From Streptococcus salivarius (lineage in GTDB: Bacteria > Bacillota > Bacilli > Lactobacillales > Streptococcaceae): DNA of 64,000 bases. The notes under the pieces were generated by a model that saw nothing but the letters and a program-made list of their open reading frames with translations, searched no databases and was not told the origin of the DNA. Both the position numbers and the translations under genes were made by a program. The stretch is taken from contig NZ_CP009913.1 of NCBI RefSeq assembly GCF_000785515.1, positions 324,001 to 388,000 on the forward strand, in the 5' to 3' direction. Below are positions 45,298-54,306 of the stretch, one piece after another. Each line of letters begins with the position of its first letter. The stretch's first letter is position 1.

Positions 45298-46929
45298 ATG
45301 ACTGAAACTAAAACTGACACACAGCAGCAGCAGATGCTAAGAGGGACGGCGTGGATGACAGCATCCAATATTATCAGTCGTCTATTAGGGGCACTTTACA
45401 TTATTCCTTGGTATGCTTGGATGGGTAAACAGGGCGACCAAGCCAATGCCCTCTTTGGTCAAGGGTATAACATTTATGCCCTTTTCCTTTTGATTTCTAC
45501 AGCAGGGATTCCAGTCGCAATTGCCAAACAGGTGTCTAAATACAACACTCTTGGAAAGATGGAGACGAGTTTCTTCTTACTCAAGCGTATCTTGTATTAC
45601 ATGATTGGTCTCGGACTGATCTTTGGCGTTTTCATGTACTTTGCTTCGCCGTGGATGTCTTACCTTTCTGGGGGAGACGAGGATCTGGTTCGCGTAATGC
45701 GTAGTCTTTCTTGGGCAGTTGTTATTTTCCCATCTATGTCTGTTTTACGAGGCTTTTTCCAAGGCTTTAACAACATGAAGCCTTATGCCTTAAGTCAGAT
45801 TGCGGAGCAGATTATCCGTGTTATTTGGATGCTGTTGACGACCTTCTTCATCATGAAAATTGGGACAGGCGATTATGTGACAGCAGTTGTCCAATCGACT
45901 TTTGCCGCTTTCATTGGTATGTTGGCTAGTTATGGGGTGCTTTTCTTCTACCTTTGGAAGGAGGGCAAGCTCAAGAGTCTTTTTGGCAAGCAGGCTGTTC
46001 ATCCAGATATCAATCCGACTGCAATTGTTATTGAAACCTTTAAGGAAGCCATTCCTTTCATTATCACTGGGTCAGCGGTTCAACTGTTTCAGTTGATTGA
46101 TCAATGGACCTTTATCCGTACTATGGAGAAGTTTACAAGCAATAGTAACAGTCAGCTTCAGGTTCTCTATGCTTACTTGTCTTCAAACCCAAGTAAGATT
46201 ACTATGATTTTGATTGCTGTAGCTATCTCCATTGCTGGGGTTGGGATTCCACTCTTAACGGAAAATATGGTTAAAAAGGACCTTCGAGGAGCGGCTAAAC
46301 TGATTATCAATAACCTACAGTTGCTTTTGCTCTTTATTGTACCTGCCATTGCAGGATCAGTGATTCTGGCTAAACCACTCTACACAGTTTTTTACGGGGC
46401 ACCAGATAGCCAGGCCCACTTGCTCTTTGTAGCCAGTCTGATTCAAGTTATTTTCTTGGCCTTGTATAGCGTTTTAGCACCTATGCTTCAGGCAATCTTT
46501 GAAACCCGTAAAGCTATCAACTATTTTGTGATTGGGGTTTTAGTTAAGGGAATCTTACAGTTACCATTGATTATTTTCCTAGGAGCTCTTGGACCAGTTA
46601 TTTCAACAGCCATCGGCTTAGGTGTTCCAATTGCTCTGATGTATAATCGCCTCCACACTGTTACGCACTTTAGTCGTAAGACAGTGTTTAGAAAAGCCTT
46701 ACTCATCTGTATCCTTACAGTGCTCATGGCTATTCCAGTTGCAGTCTTCTATGGGGTGTTCCAGTTTGTACTTTCACCAACAAGCCGTGTGGGCAGTGTG
46801 ATTTACTTGATTATTGGAGGAGGCCTTGGAATTGGTGTTTATGGCGTTCTTGCTCTTGTAACTCGTATGGCTGACCAATTGCTTGGCACCCGAGCAGCTA
46901 GCCTACGTGCTAAATTACATATTAAATAA
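45298..46929 (+). CDS. murJ: Lipid II flippase of the MurJ/YtgP type (MOP superfamily)
   Basis: A 543-residue membrane protein with about 14 hydrophobic segments, of the polysaccharide-transport branch to which B. subtilis YtgP (MurJ) belongs. The N-terminus has LRGTAWMTASNIISRLLGALY, where the conserved SRLLG arginine sits in the first helix. It should flip lipid II, the product whose precursor murE (divergent neighbour) builds. The ATG at 45298 is used with weak AGAAAG; a longer in-frame ORF from 45130 would run through the murE promoter. Confidence 0.88.
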   Translation: MTETKTDTQQQQMLRGTAWMTASNIISRLLGALYIIPWYAWMGKQGDQANALFGQGYNIYALFLLISTAGIPVAIAKQVSKYNTLGKMETSFFLLKRILYYMIGLGLIFGVFMYFASPWMSYLSGGDEDLVRVMRSLSWAVVIFPSMSVLRGFFQGFNNMKPYALSQIAEQIIRVIWMLLTTFFIMKIGTGDYVTAVVQSTFAAFIGMLASYGVLFFYLWKEGKLKSLFGKQAVHPDINPTAIVIETFKEAIPFIITGSAVQLFQLIDQWTFIRTMEKFTSNSNSQLQVLYAYLSSNPSKITMILIAVAISIAGVGIPLLTENMVKKDLRGAAKLIINNLQLLLLFIVPAIAGSVILAKPLYTVFYGAPDSQAHLLFVASLIQVIFLALYSVLAPMLQAIFETRKAINYFVIGVLVKGILQLPLIIFLGALGPVISTAIGLGVPIALMYNRLHTVTHFSRKTVFRKALLICILTVLMAIPVAVFYGVFQFVLSPTSRVGSVIYLIIGGGLGIGVYGVLALVTRMADQLLGTRAASLRAKLHIK

Positions 46930-46934
46930 GATTT

Positions 46935-46963
46935 AAACCAAGCCGTGTGGCTTGGTTTTTTCT
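46935..46963 (+). terminator. Terminator after murJ
   Basis: A 10-bp stem AAACCAAGCC/GGCTTGGTTT with loop GTGT and following Ts. Confidence 0.9.
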
Positions 46964-47044
46964 TTTCAACATTTTCTGAAAAAGGAGTATAATAGGGGTG
47001 AAAAAATGAAATCGTTTTAATGATTTAGAATCGAGGAAAGGACT

Positions 47045-49825
47045 ATGACTGATTCTAGACAAGAAAAGATAAAATTAGGGACCTATTCTCCTGAACAAGT
47101 TTACCAAGTCTTGCAGACAAGCTGTCAAGGTTTGAGCTCACAAGAGGTTAAGGAGAGGCAGGCGACTTATGGACCTAACCAATTGAAGGAAAGTAAGACG
47201 GAGCCTATTTGGCTGACCTTTTTCAGACATTTTACTAGTCTCATGGCTCTCTTATTGTGGGCTGGTGGCTTTATCGCTATGCTCTCTCATAGCTTGGAGT
47301 TGGGGATTGCAATTTGGTTGGTCAACATTATTAATGGTCTCTTTAGCTTTATTCAAGAATATAGAGCAAGTCAGGCTACGGCAGCTCTTAACAAGCTTCT
47401 TCCATCCTATGCGCGAGTTCTTCGTGATGGTAAGGAGGACAAGATTCTAGCTCAAGACTTGGTGCCAGGTGACTTGGTTTTCATTGAAGAAGGAGACCGT
47501 ATTTCTGCTGATGGACGTTTGGTCACTGTGACAGATTTGCAGGTTAATCAATCGGCCCTCACTGGTGAGTCTAATCCTATTTATAAGTCAGATCAAGCAG
47601 ATTTGACTCCCGACAAGACTGAGTTAGAATATGACAATATGGTATTTGCAGGGACGACAGTCTCTTCTGGTTCTGGACATTTTATAGTATCTGCTATCGG
47701 TATGAAAACTGAGTTTGGACAGATTGCGGATTTGACACAGAATCTTTCTGAGGAAAAGAGTCCCCTTCAGAAAGAATTAGATCATTTGACCAAACAGATT
47801 TCGGTCATCGCAGTATCTGTAGGTCTCTTCTTTATGGTGGCAGCGACCCTATTTGTCCATCAGCCTTTGTCTCAAGCCTTTATTTTTGCATTGGGGATGA
47901 TTGTGGCCTTTATTCCAGAGGGCCTTCTTCCCACAGTTACTCTCTCTCTAGCCATGGCAGTTCAGCGTATGGCTAAGGATCATGCTTTGGTTAAGAAGTT
48001 GTCTTCGGTAGAGACGCTAGGAGCAACTTCTGTTATTTGTTCGGATAAAACAGGGACTTTGACGCAAAATGCTATGACGGTTAACCACCTGTGGACCTTG
48101 TCAGACAGTTATGGGGTAACTGGGCTAGGTTACGCACCGGAAGGGCAGATTGAGCAGGAAGGACAACCTGTTTCTCTTGAAGAAAATGAGCTCCTTAATC
48201 GTTTGGTCAGATTCTCACATTTGGCTAGCAATGCTCAAGTTGTAGCTCCTAGTGCTGATAATCCCAATTATACGATTTTAGGTGATCCAACTGAGGCTTG
48301 TCTTAATGTTCTCGCCGAAAAAGCAAGAATAAATTTAAATGACAATCATACTTGGGCCCCTCGAATCAAGGAAATTCCCTTCGATTCTGATCGTAAACGG
48401 ATGACAACAGTGCATAAGCTTGAGTCAGGATTGGATGGTAGTTATCATATATCTATCACCAAAGGTGCTCCAAAAGAAGTGATGGAGCTTTGCTCAGATT
48501 ACTATGATAATCAAGGGATGATTAAATCATTGACAGCTACTGAGCGTCAGGCTATCCTTGCGGCTAACGATAAGTTTGCCCGTGATGGTCTACGTGTTTT
48601 AGCTGTGGCCTATAGACCTTTAGATAGCGAGCATATTGGAGAAGACCGGTGGAACATGCAGACCCTGGAGGAAAATATGGTCTTTCTAGGTTTAGTTGCC
48701 ATGAGTGATCCGCCACGTCAGGGGGTGCGAGAGGCTATTGAAAAATGCCATCGAGCCAGTATTCGTATTATCATGGTGACAGGTGACTATGGTTTGACAG
48801 CTCTCAGTATTGCTAAGAAAATCGGAATTGTACAAGGGGATGACGCGCGTGTTGTTTCGGGACTTGAACTAGCTGCCATGGATGACGACCAGCTCAAAGA
48901 AGCGCTTAAAGGGGAAATTGTTTTTGCTCGTGTAGCGCCTGAACAGAAATACCGTGTGGTCAATGCACTTCAGGAGCTTGGTGAGGTTGTCGCTGTTACT
49001 GGTGATGGTGTTAATGATGCCCCTGCCCTTAAAAAAGCTGATATCGGTGTAGCTATGGGGGTATCGGGAACCGATGTTGCCAAGGAATCTGCGGATATGA
49101 TCTTAACAGATGATCATTTTGTTTCGATTGTACATGCTGTTGAAGAAGGTCGTGCGGTTTATAGAAATATTCAAAAATTCCTGACTTATATTTTTAATTC
49201 CAATACACCTGAAGCTGTACCCTCTGCTTTCTTCTTGTTCTCTTTGGGACGCATACCTCTTCCCTTAACGGTTATGCAAATCCTAGCTATTGACTTGGGG
49301 ACAGATATGGTACCTGCTTTGGGATTGGGGGTTGAACCACCTGAAGAAGGAGTGATGGATAAGCCACCAAGACGTTTATCAGACCGCTTACTCAATCGCC
49401 AACTATTGATTAAAGCTTTTGTCTGGTACGGACTGATTGAAGCAGCCTTAGCTATGGGGGCTTTCTTCCTTAATTATTGGGTTAATCAAGGTAACTTAAA
49501 CCATTTGGCTAGCTCAGGTCCTCTCTACCGAGAGGCAACCACAATGACCTTAGGTGCTATTATCTTTACCCAAATTGGTATGGCTATGAATAGCCGTAAG
49601 GGTAGGGGATCTATTTTCCAACTTAAACCATTTGCTAATCGGATTATTAGCTTAGGGATTGTTTTAGAAATTGTTCTCTTTATCATCCTGTCTTACGTGC
49701 CTCTCTTCCACACGCTATTTAACACTGCGCCTATTGGACTTGATGATTGGCTCTATTTACTCGCTTGTCCGTTTGTTATTATGGCTTTGGAAGAAATTAG
49801 ATATCGCTTATTTGATAAAAAGTAA
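47045..49825 (+). CDS. Cation-transporting P-type ATPase (P2 class, probable Ca2+ or Na+ exporter)
   Basis: A 926-residue P2-type ATPase. In order: an N-terminal cation-ATPase domain, the actuator loop with TGES, the ion-site helix with PEGLLPTVTLSLA, the phosphorylated Asp334 in CSDKTGTLTQN, an ATP-binding domain with KGAPKEV, the hinge TGDGVNDAPALKKADIGVAMG, and six C-terminal helices with FNSNTPEAVPS. There is no heavy-metal domain. Sequence motifs fit calcium or monovalent-cation pumps; PEGLL with two leucines leans towards the latter, so the ion is left open. A terminator (49873-49906) follows. Confidence 0.9.
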   Translation: MTDSRQEKIKLGTYSPEQVYQVLQTSCQGLSSQEVKERQATYGPNQLKESKTEPIWLTFFRHFTSLMALLLWAGGFIAMLSHSLELGIAIWLVNIINGLFSFIQEYRASQATAALNKLLPSYARVLRDGKEDKILAQDLVPGDLVFIEEGDRISADGRLVTVTDLQVNQSALTGESNPIYKSDQADLTPDKTELEYDNMVFAGTTVSSGSGHFIVSAIGMKTEFGQIADLTQNLSEEKSPLQKELDHLTKQISVIAVSVGLFFMVAATLFVHQPLSQAFIFALGMIVAFIPEGLLPTVTLSLAMAVQRMAKDHALVKKLSSVETLGATSVICSDKTGTLTQNAMTVNHLWTLSDSYGVTGLGYAPEGQIEQEGQPVSLEENELLNRLVRFSHLASNAQVVAPSADNPNYTILGDPTEACLNVLAEKARINLNDNHTWAPRIKEIPFDSDRKRMTTVHKLESGLDGSYHISITKGAPKEVMELCSDYYDNQGMIKSLTATERQAILAANDKFARDGLRVLAVAYRPLDSEHIGEDRWNMQTLEENMVFLGLVAMSDPPRQGVREAIEKCHRASIRIIMVTGDYGLTALSIAKKIGIVQGDDARVVSGLELAAMDDDQLKEALKGEIVFARVAPEQKYRVVNALQELGEVVAVTGDGVNDAPALKKADIGVAMGVSGTDVAKESADMILTDDHFVSIVHAVEEGRAVYRNIQKFLTYIFNSNTPEAVPSAFFLFSLGRIPLPLTVMQILAIDLGTDMVPALGLGVEPPEEGVMDKPPRRLSDRLLNRQLLIKAFVWYGLIEAALAMGAFFLNYWVNQGNLNHLASSGPLYREATTMTLGAIIFTQIGMAMNSRKGRGSIFQLKPFANRIISLGIVLEIVLFIILSYVPLFHTLFNTAPIGLDDWLYLLACPFVIMALEEIRYRLFDKK

Positions 49826-49872
49826 GTCAGTGGCTAACCTCAGATTGAAGCAAGACTTTTAAATCATTTCTT

Positions 49873-49906
49873 AGTGCTTGAAACTATAATGTTTTAGGCA
49901 CTTTTT
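49873..49906 (+). terminator. Terminator after the P-type ATPase
   Basis: AGTGC/GCACT outer pairs with an inner GAAAC/GTTTT stem and a TATAAT loop, followed by TTTTT. Confidence 0.65.
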
Positions 49907-49958
49907 GACGTTTGAAAACTTATTTTCGACATTCTCAAAAATTGGGCTTATTTTAAAT

Positions 49959-50005
49959 TATAGACAGCATCTATCTGTATTTTTAGGTTATAGAAATAAA
50001 CTATA
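49959..50005 (+). promoter_or_regulatory. Tandem MET-boxes upstream of metB-patB
   Basis: Site 1 is TATAGACAGCATCTATC (49959-49975); site 2 is TATAGAAATAAACTATA (49989-50005). Both keep ATAG-N7-CTAT and their centres are 30 bp apart, close to three helical turns. An extended -10 (TGA TAAAAT, 50059-50067) follows. The remaining bases of the 49826-50118 gap hold only the ATPase terminator. Confidence 0.78.
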
Positions 50006-50118
50006 GCTAACTATCAAGAATCCGTATGATGAACTTACCATTATTTTCAGAAAATAGTGATAAAATAGAGGTCATAGATATGGATTATATCCACTTTACC
50101 ATGTAGAAAGGGCACATT

Positions 50119-51213
50119 ATGACACAAGAATATCAATTAGAAACCATTTTGGCACACGCAGGAATCAATTCGGATGAAGCAACAGGAGCCTTGGCTTCAC
50201 CGATTCATTTTTCAACAACCTACCAACATCCAGAATTTGGCCATTCTACTGGTTTTGACTATACACGAACTAAAAATCCAACACGCGCAACAGTGGAAAA
50301 AACACTTGCAGCTATTGAAAAAGCAGATTATGCTATTGCGACAAGTTCAGGGATGAGCGCCATTGTTTTGGCCTTTGAAATTTTCCCAGTAGGTAGCAAG
50401 GTTGTAGCTGCGCGTGACCTTTACGGAGGCTCTTTCCGTTGGTTTAATGACAAGGAAAAAGAAGGTCGCTTCTTTTTTGAATACACTAATACCGAAGACG
50501 AGATGATTGCGGCCATCACTGATGATACTGATATTGTCTACATCGAAACACCAACAAATCCACTTATGATTGAGTTTGATATTGAAAAAGTGGCAAAAAT
50601 TGCTCATGATAAGGGTGCAGTGGTTATTGTTGATAATACTTTCTATAGCCCAATCTATCAAACACCGATTACTCAAGGTGCTGATATCGTTGTACATTCA
50701 GCTACTAAATACCTATCAGGTCATAATGATGTTTTGGCTGGTGTTGTTGTGACTAGCAACCAAGAATTTTACGATAAACTTTATTATAACCTCAATACTA
50801 CGGGTCCTACCTTATCACCATTTGATAGCTATATGCTCATGCGTGGTCTTAAGACCTTAAAACTTCGTATGGAGGCATCGACAGCTAATGCTCAAGAAGT
50901 TGTAGCTTTCTTAGAAAAGTCACCGGCTGTTAAGGAAGTTCTCTATCCAGGCAAGGGTGGGATGATTTCCTTCAAAGTGGCTGATCAAGACAAGATTCCA
51001 ACCATTATCAATTCTCTAAAGGTCTTTACCTTTGCGGAGAGCCTAGGTGGTGTCGAAAGCTTGATTACCTACCCAACGACACAAACCCACGCAGATATTC
51101 CAAGTGATGTACGTGCTTCCTATGGTTTGACAGACGACTTGCTTCGTCTTTCAATTGGTATTGAAGCAGCACAAGATTTGATTGCTGACTTGGAAAATGC
51201 CCTTAGTCTTTAA
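50119..51213 (+). CDS. metB: Cystathionine gamma-synthase / trans-sulfuration PLP enzyme
   Basis: A 364-residue Cys/Met-metabolism PLP enzyme. The PLP lysine is Lys197 in SATKYLSGHND; FDYTRTKNPT and SSGMSAI are family substrate and cofactor motifs. It should make cystathionine from an activated homoserine ester and cysteine, or act as an O-acylhomoserine sulfhydrylase; some members also cleave cystathionine. It is followed 10 bp later by patB and preceded by two MET-boxes, so it belongs to the MetR regulon. The same gene pair occurs in pneumococcus. Confidence 0.9.
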   Translation: MTQEYQLETILAHAGINSDEATGALASPIHFSTTYQHPEFGHSTGFDYTRTKNPTRATVEKTLAAIEKADYAIATSSGMSAIVLAFEIFPVGSKVVAARDLYGGSFRWFNDKEKEGRFFFEYTNTEDEMIAAITDDTDIVYIETPTNPLMIEFDIEKVAKIAHDKGAVVIVDNTFYSPIYQTPITQGADIVVHSATKYLSGHNDVLAGVVVTSNQEFYDKLYYNLNTTGPTLSPFDSYMLMRGLKTLKLRMEASTANAQEVVAFLEKSPAVKEVLYPGKGGMISFKVADQDKIPTIINSLKVFTFAESLGGVESLITYPTTQTHADIPSDVRASYGLTDDLLRLSIGIEAAQDLIADLENALSL

Positions 51214-51223
51214 GGAGTTATCT

Positions 51224-52387
51224 ATGACACGTTATGATTTTACAACACAACCAAATCGCTTGAATCAAAACACCATGAAATGGCACGAAGCTGAAAGTAA
51301 TCCAGAACTCCTTGAGCTTTGGGTTGCTGATATGGACTTCCTACCTGTTCCTGAGATTAGGGATGCAGTCATCAACTATGCTGAGACACATATTTTTGGT
51401 TATCCTTATCCAAGTGATGAGCTTTATCAGTCCATTATTAATTGGGAAAAAAATCAACATGGTTATGTCGTTGATAAAGAGAGTATTGTGCTTATTGAAG
51501 GTGTTGTCCCAGCCATTTCAACAGCTATTCAAGCCTTTACGAAAGAAGGCGATGCTGTTCTCATCAATACACCAGTTTATCCGCCTTTTGCTCGTTCTGT
51601 CCGTTTGAATAATCGTCAGTTGATTGAGAATAGTCTTGTTAAGGTTAATGGGCATTTTGAAATTGATTTTGAACAATTGGAACGTGATATCGTCGATAAT
51701 GAGGTTAAACTTTATGTTTTCTGTAGCCCACATAACCCAGGTGGGCGTGTCTGGACTAAGGAAGAATTGACCAAGGTGGCAGACCTCTGCCAAAAACATG
51801 GTGTCCTTTTAGTATCTGATGAAATCCACCAAGATTTAGCCTTATATGGGAATAAGCATATCTCTATGAATACCATTTCAGATGCTTACAAGGACTTTAC
51901 CTTGGTGCTTAGTTCGGCCACTAAAACCTTTAATATTGCTGGTACTAAAAATAGTTTTACTATCATTGAAAATGAAGCCTTACGTAAAGCCTTTAAACAA
52001 AAGCAATTGGCAAATAATCAACATGAAATTCCAACCATTGGTTTGATTACAACGCAAGCAGCTTTGACCTATGGGCAACCTTGGTTAGAGGAATTGAAGA
52101 CTGTCTTTGAAACTAATATTGACCTTTTAACCAAGGAACTTAGTGAAAAGACTAATATCAAAGTCATGAAACCTGAGGGAACCTACTTGGTATGGCTTGA
52201 TTTTTCAGCCTATGATCAAGATCATAATGAACTTGGACGCTTGCTTAAAGAAGAAGCCAAGGTAGTGCTAAATGACGGTATTACCTTTGGTTCCGAAGGA
52301 GAAAAACATTTCCGTTTTAACGTAGCTACACCGACTACTGTTGTTGCAGAAGGGGTGAAACGTCTCGTTTCTGTCTTTGGAAAATAA
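51224..52387 (+). CDS. patB: MalY/PatB-type cystathionine beta-lyase (C-S lyase)
   Basis: A 387-residue class II aminotransferase-fold enzyme of the MalY/PatB group. Lys234 in SSATKTFNIAGTK binds PLP; SPHNPGGRVW and SDEIHQDL are diagnostic. It splits cystathionine to homocysteine, pyruvate and ammonia, and may release H2S from cysteine, as streptococcal Lcd does. I use ATG 51224 with AAGGAG 7 nt upstream; the longer in-frame ORF starts inside metB. Terminator after the stop. Confidence 0.92.
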   Translation: MTRYDFTTQPNRLNQNTMKWHEAESNPELLELWVADMDFLPVPEIRDAVINYAETHIFGYPYPSDELYQSIINWEKNQHGYVVDKESIVLIEGVVPAISTAIQAFTKEGDAVLINTPVYPPFARSVRLNNRQLIENSLVKVNGHFEIDFEQLERDIVDNEVKLYVFCSPHNPGGRVWTKEELTKVADLCQKHGVLLVSDEIHQDLALYGNKHISMNTISDAYKDFTLVLSSATKTFNIAGTKNSFTIIENEALRKAFKQKQLANNQHEIPTIGLITTQAALTYGQPWLEELKTVFETNIDLLTKELSEKTNIKVMKPEGTYLVWLDFSAYDQDHNELGRLLKEEAKVVLNDGITFGSEGEKHFRFNVATPTTVVAEGVKRLVSVFGK

Positions 52388-52418
52388 GAAAAGTGATGCA
52401 AATAGCATCACTTTTCTT
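52386..52418. terminator. Bidirectional terminator between patB and the GH32 gene
   Basis: A perfect 14-bp stem AAGAAAAGTGATGC/GCATCACTTTTCTT around loop AAATA; usable in both directions. Confidence 0.92.
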
Positions 52419-52422
52419 ATTC

Positions 52423-54027
52423 TTATGAGTGCACATCGTAGATTTTCAAGTTTAGTAGAAGGTCTTTCTGAGTGGAGAAGACCTTGACATCCTGTTTGCC
52501 AGAAGTATTAAACCTAGCTAGAGTGTAGGTTTGGCCATTTGGAAAGAAGATTTCCAAGCTACGATTGTCTGTAATAAGCGTTATAGTAATATTATCAGTT
52601 TCCTTATAGCGACTGTCAGCTTGATAACCTTGACCATTTCCCAAGAGTCCATCGTAATAGTAAGAAGAGGCAGTTTGGCTACCATCCATGCTGTTGTTCA
52701 GTTCAGCAGCATAAGCAGAGACCTGATAGGTACTACCTGTTATTTGGTAGCCGATTTTAACGTAATCAGAGCCTTGCCAGATATCAATGTAGATATAGCC
52801 TCCATCTTTCTTAATATTTGAAAAATGCAGTTGGTAATATCCTGCACTATTTTTTCCAGCAAGATCAAGAAGGCCATTAGCATTCTGATTGTGACTTTTA
52901 TCAATCCAAGGTTTTCTATTGTCACTGGTGAGTGGCCTTTGACTCGAAATGTTGCCGTTTTGATTTTTGAGGGTTAATTGTTCATTTTTATAGAGGGGGG
53001 CGGACTGAATAATACCGTCTTTATCCAGTTGTAGCTTTCTGGGTGTAGCGTAAAATCCGATAGTTTTTAGAAAATCACTCTTGGCCTCTTGGTCACTGTG
53101 AATGCCTGACGTGAAGTAGTTCCAATTACCAACCCAGCCAAGACTGATAAGGTTATGGTTGCTTTCTTCAATTCGATCGCTTCCAGTGAAGTTAGCGCCA
53201 TAATAGTCTGAGCCTTGATCTAAGCGTTTTGTTTCTGTATCTACAATAAATAAGCCGTTACCATCTAAATGCCCTACAGTATAGTAGGTTCCAGTTGTTT
53301 CGCCTGAAGCTGTATCCTTAGCTCCAAAAAAGAGAACTTGCTTTTCCTGACCGTCAGTTGTTGTCATTGTTTTGAGAATGGGACACTCGATAGGAGCGTT
53401 GTCCTGCCAGTTACGCCCCTTAAAAAATGTTTCGGGTAGGATTTTGGAGTCTCCCTTGCTATCTGCTTTGGTCCAGTTGATACCATCTTGAGATTGATAA
53501 ACACCTAAGGCGTCACCTTCAGCGACATACATGAGTAATTTGTCTTTGAAGTGGAAGACATAAGGATCGCGGAAATCTTTACCGTTATAGGAGTGTTCCT
53601 TTGTCAATAAAGGTTTACCATCTTTTAAAGCTTTAGTAAAGCTAGCTCCCTTGTCGTTTGACTCACTAGCATAGATTGCCTGGCTTCCATCATCCATGAG
53701 TCCAGTAAAATAGGCGACAGGTTCTTCGTTTTGGATACCAGAAATCCCCTGACTATCTGTGACTACACTCCCTGTCCAAGCAGAATGCCATCCTTCTTTA
53801 GAGTCACCACCCTTTGCTGGTATAGCAGTCTCTTGTTTACTATAGGTGATAAAATCTTTAGTCGTTGTATGTGTCCAATCTTGACCGTTGGGTCCAAAAG
53901 GATCAGTAGCCCCATCCACAGAGTGTAGAAAATAGATATCATAGTAATTTTTTTCTTGATTCCACACGATAGTCTGTAGGTCGTTAGACCATCCTTTATG
54001 AGATGCTAGATGAAAGGTTTGACTCAT
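52423..54027 (-). CDS. GH32 fructan hydrolase (exo-levanase/fructosidase type), currently without its membrane anchor
   Basis: A 534-residue glycoside hydrolase family 32 enzyme. The catalytic triad is complete: nucleophile Asp16 in GWSND, transition-state stabiliser Asp154 in FRDP, and acid/base Glu214 in APIECP. The five-bladed propeller (about 1-330) is followed by the beta-sandwich domain. The ATG at 54027 has only AAGG 5 nt before it. As read, the enzyme has no export signal, which is odd for a hydrolase beside a levan-making Ftf. A membrane-anchor ORF just upstream is out of frame by one base at an A7 run (see the entry at 54068). Confidence 0.85.
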   Translation of the reverse strand: MSQTFHLASHKGWSNDLQTIVWNQEKNYYDIYFLHSVDGATDPFGPNGQDWTHTTTKDFITYSKQETAIPAKGGDSKEGWHSAWTGSVVTDSQGISGIQNEEPVAYFTGLMDDGSQAIYASESNDKGASFTKALKDGKPLLTKEHSYNGKDFRDPYVFHFKDKLLMYVAEGDALGVYQSQDGINWTKADSKGDSKILPETFFKGRNWQDNAPIECPILKTMTTTDGQEKQVLFFGAKDTASGETTGTYYTVGHLDGNGLFIVDTETKRLDQGSDYYGANFTGSDRIEESNHNLISLGWVGNWNYFTSGIHSDQEAKSDFLKTIGFYATPRKLQLDKDGIIQSAPLYKNEQLTLKNQNGNISSQRPLTSDNRKPWIDKSHNQNANGLLDLAGKNSAGYYQLHFSNIKKDGGYIYIDIWQGSDYVKIGYQITGSTYQVSAYAAELNNSMDGSQTASSYYYDGLLGNGQGYQADSRYKETDNITITLITDNRSLEIFFPNGQTYTLARFNTSGKQDVKVFSTQKDLLLNLKIYDVHS

Positions 54028-54067
54028 AGAAACCTTATTTGTTTTTTGGGAAGGATTGTTAGCGTTC

Positions 54068-54145
54068 TCATTTTTTTATTATAAAAACAAAAAATAAAAT
54101 TAAAAAAACGAGAGCTAAAATTAGAGGTGAATATTTTGATTCCAT
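54068..54145 (-). pseudogene. Out-of-frame membrane anchor of the GH32 enzyme (frameshift at A7)
   Basis: A 25-codon ORF (MESKYSPLILALVFLILFFV then FIIKK) encodes a single hydrophobic helix and stops at TGA. The stop falls right after seven As on the coding strand (plus 54071-54077). Removing one A would read on as KNENANNPSQKTNKVS and into the GH32 ATG without a stop, giving about 573 residues. The ORF starts 36 nt after the predicted transcription start, with AGGA 11 nt upstream of its ATG. Either this is a frameshift mutation, a phase-variable tract, or a slippage site. Confidence 0.7.
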
Positions 54146-54187
54146 ATAGTGATATTTCCTGATAAAATTACTTATTTTGTAGTTATT

Positions 54188-54216
54188 ATTTTAACAAAAA
54201 AATAGTTTTTTTACAA
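54188..54216 (-). promoter_or_regulatory. Promoter of the GH32 anchor/hydrolase unit
   Basis: On the minus strand TTGTAA (54216-54211), 17 bp, TAAAAT (54193-54188) with an extended -10 TGT. It lies upstream of the anchor ORF, showing that the transcript includes it. Confidence 0.6.
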
Positions 54217-54244
54217 AAAATATAAATTTGTCATTAAAAAAAGA

Positions 54245-54273
54245 TTGGAATTTAGATTAAAAAATGATAGAAT
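54245..54273 (+). promoter_or_regulatory. ftf promoter
   Basis: TTGGAA (54245-54250), 17 bp, TAGAAT (54268-54273) with an extended -10 TGA. It is divergent from the GH32 promoter, 29 bp away. Confidence 0.7.
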
Positions 54274-54306
54274 AAAACATGTGAAAACCTAAAAGGAGAG
54301 TTTAAT

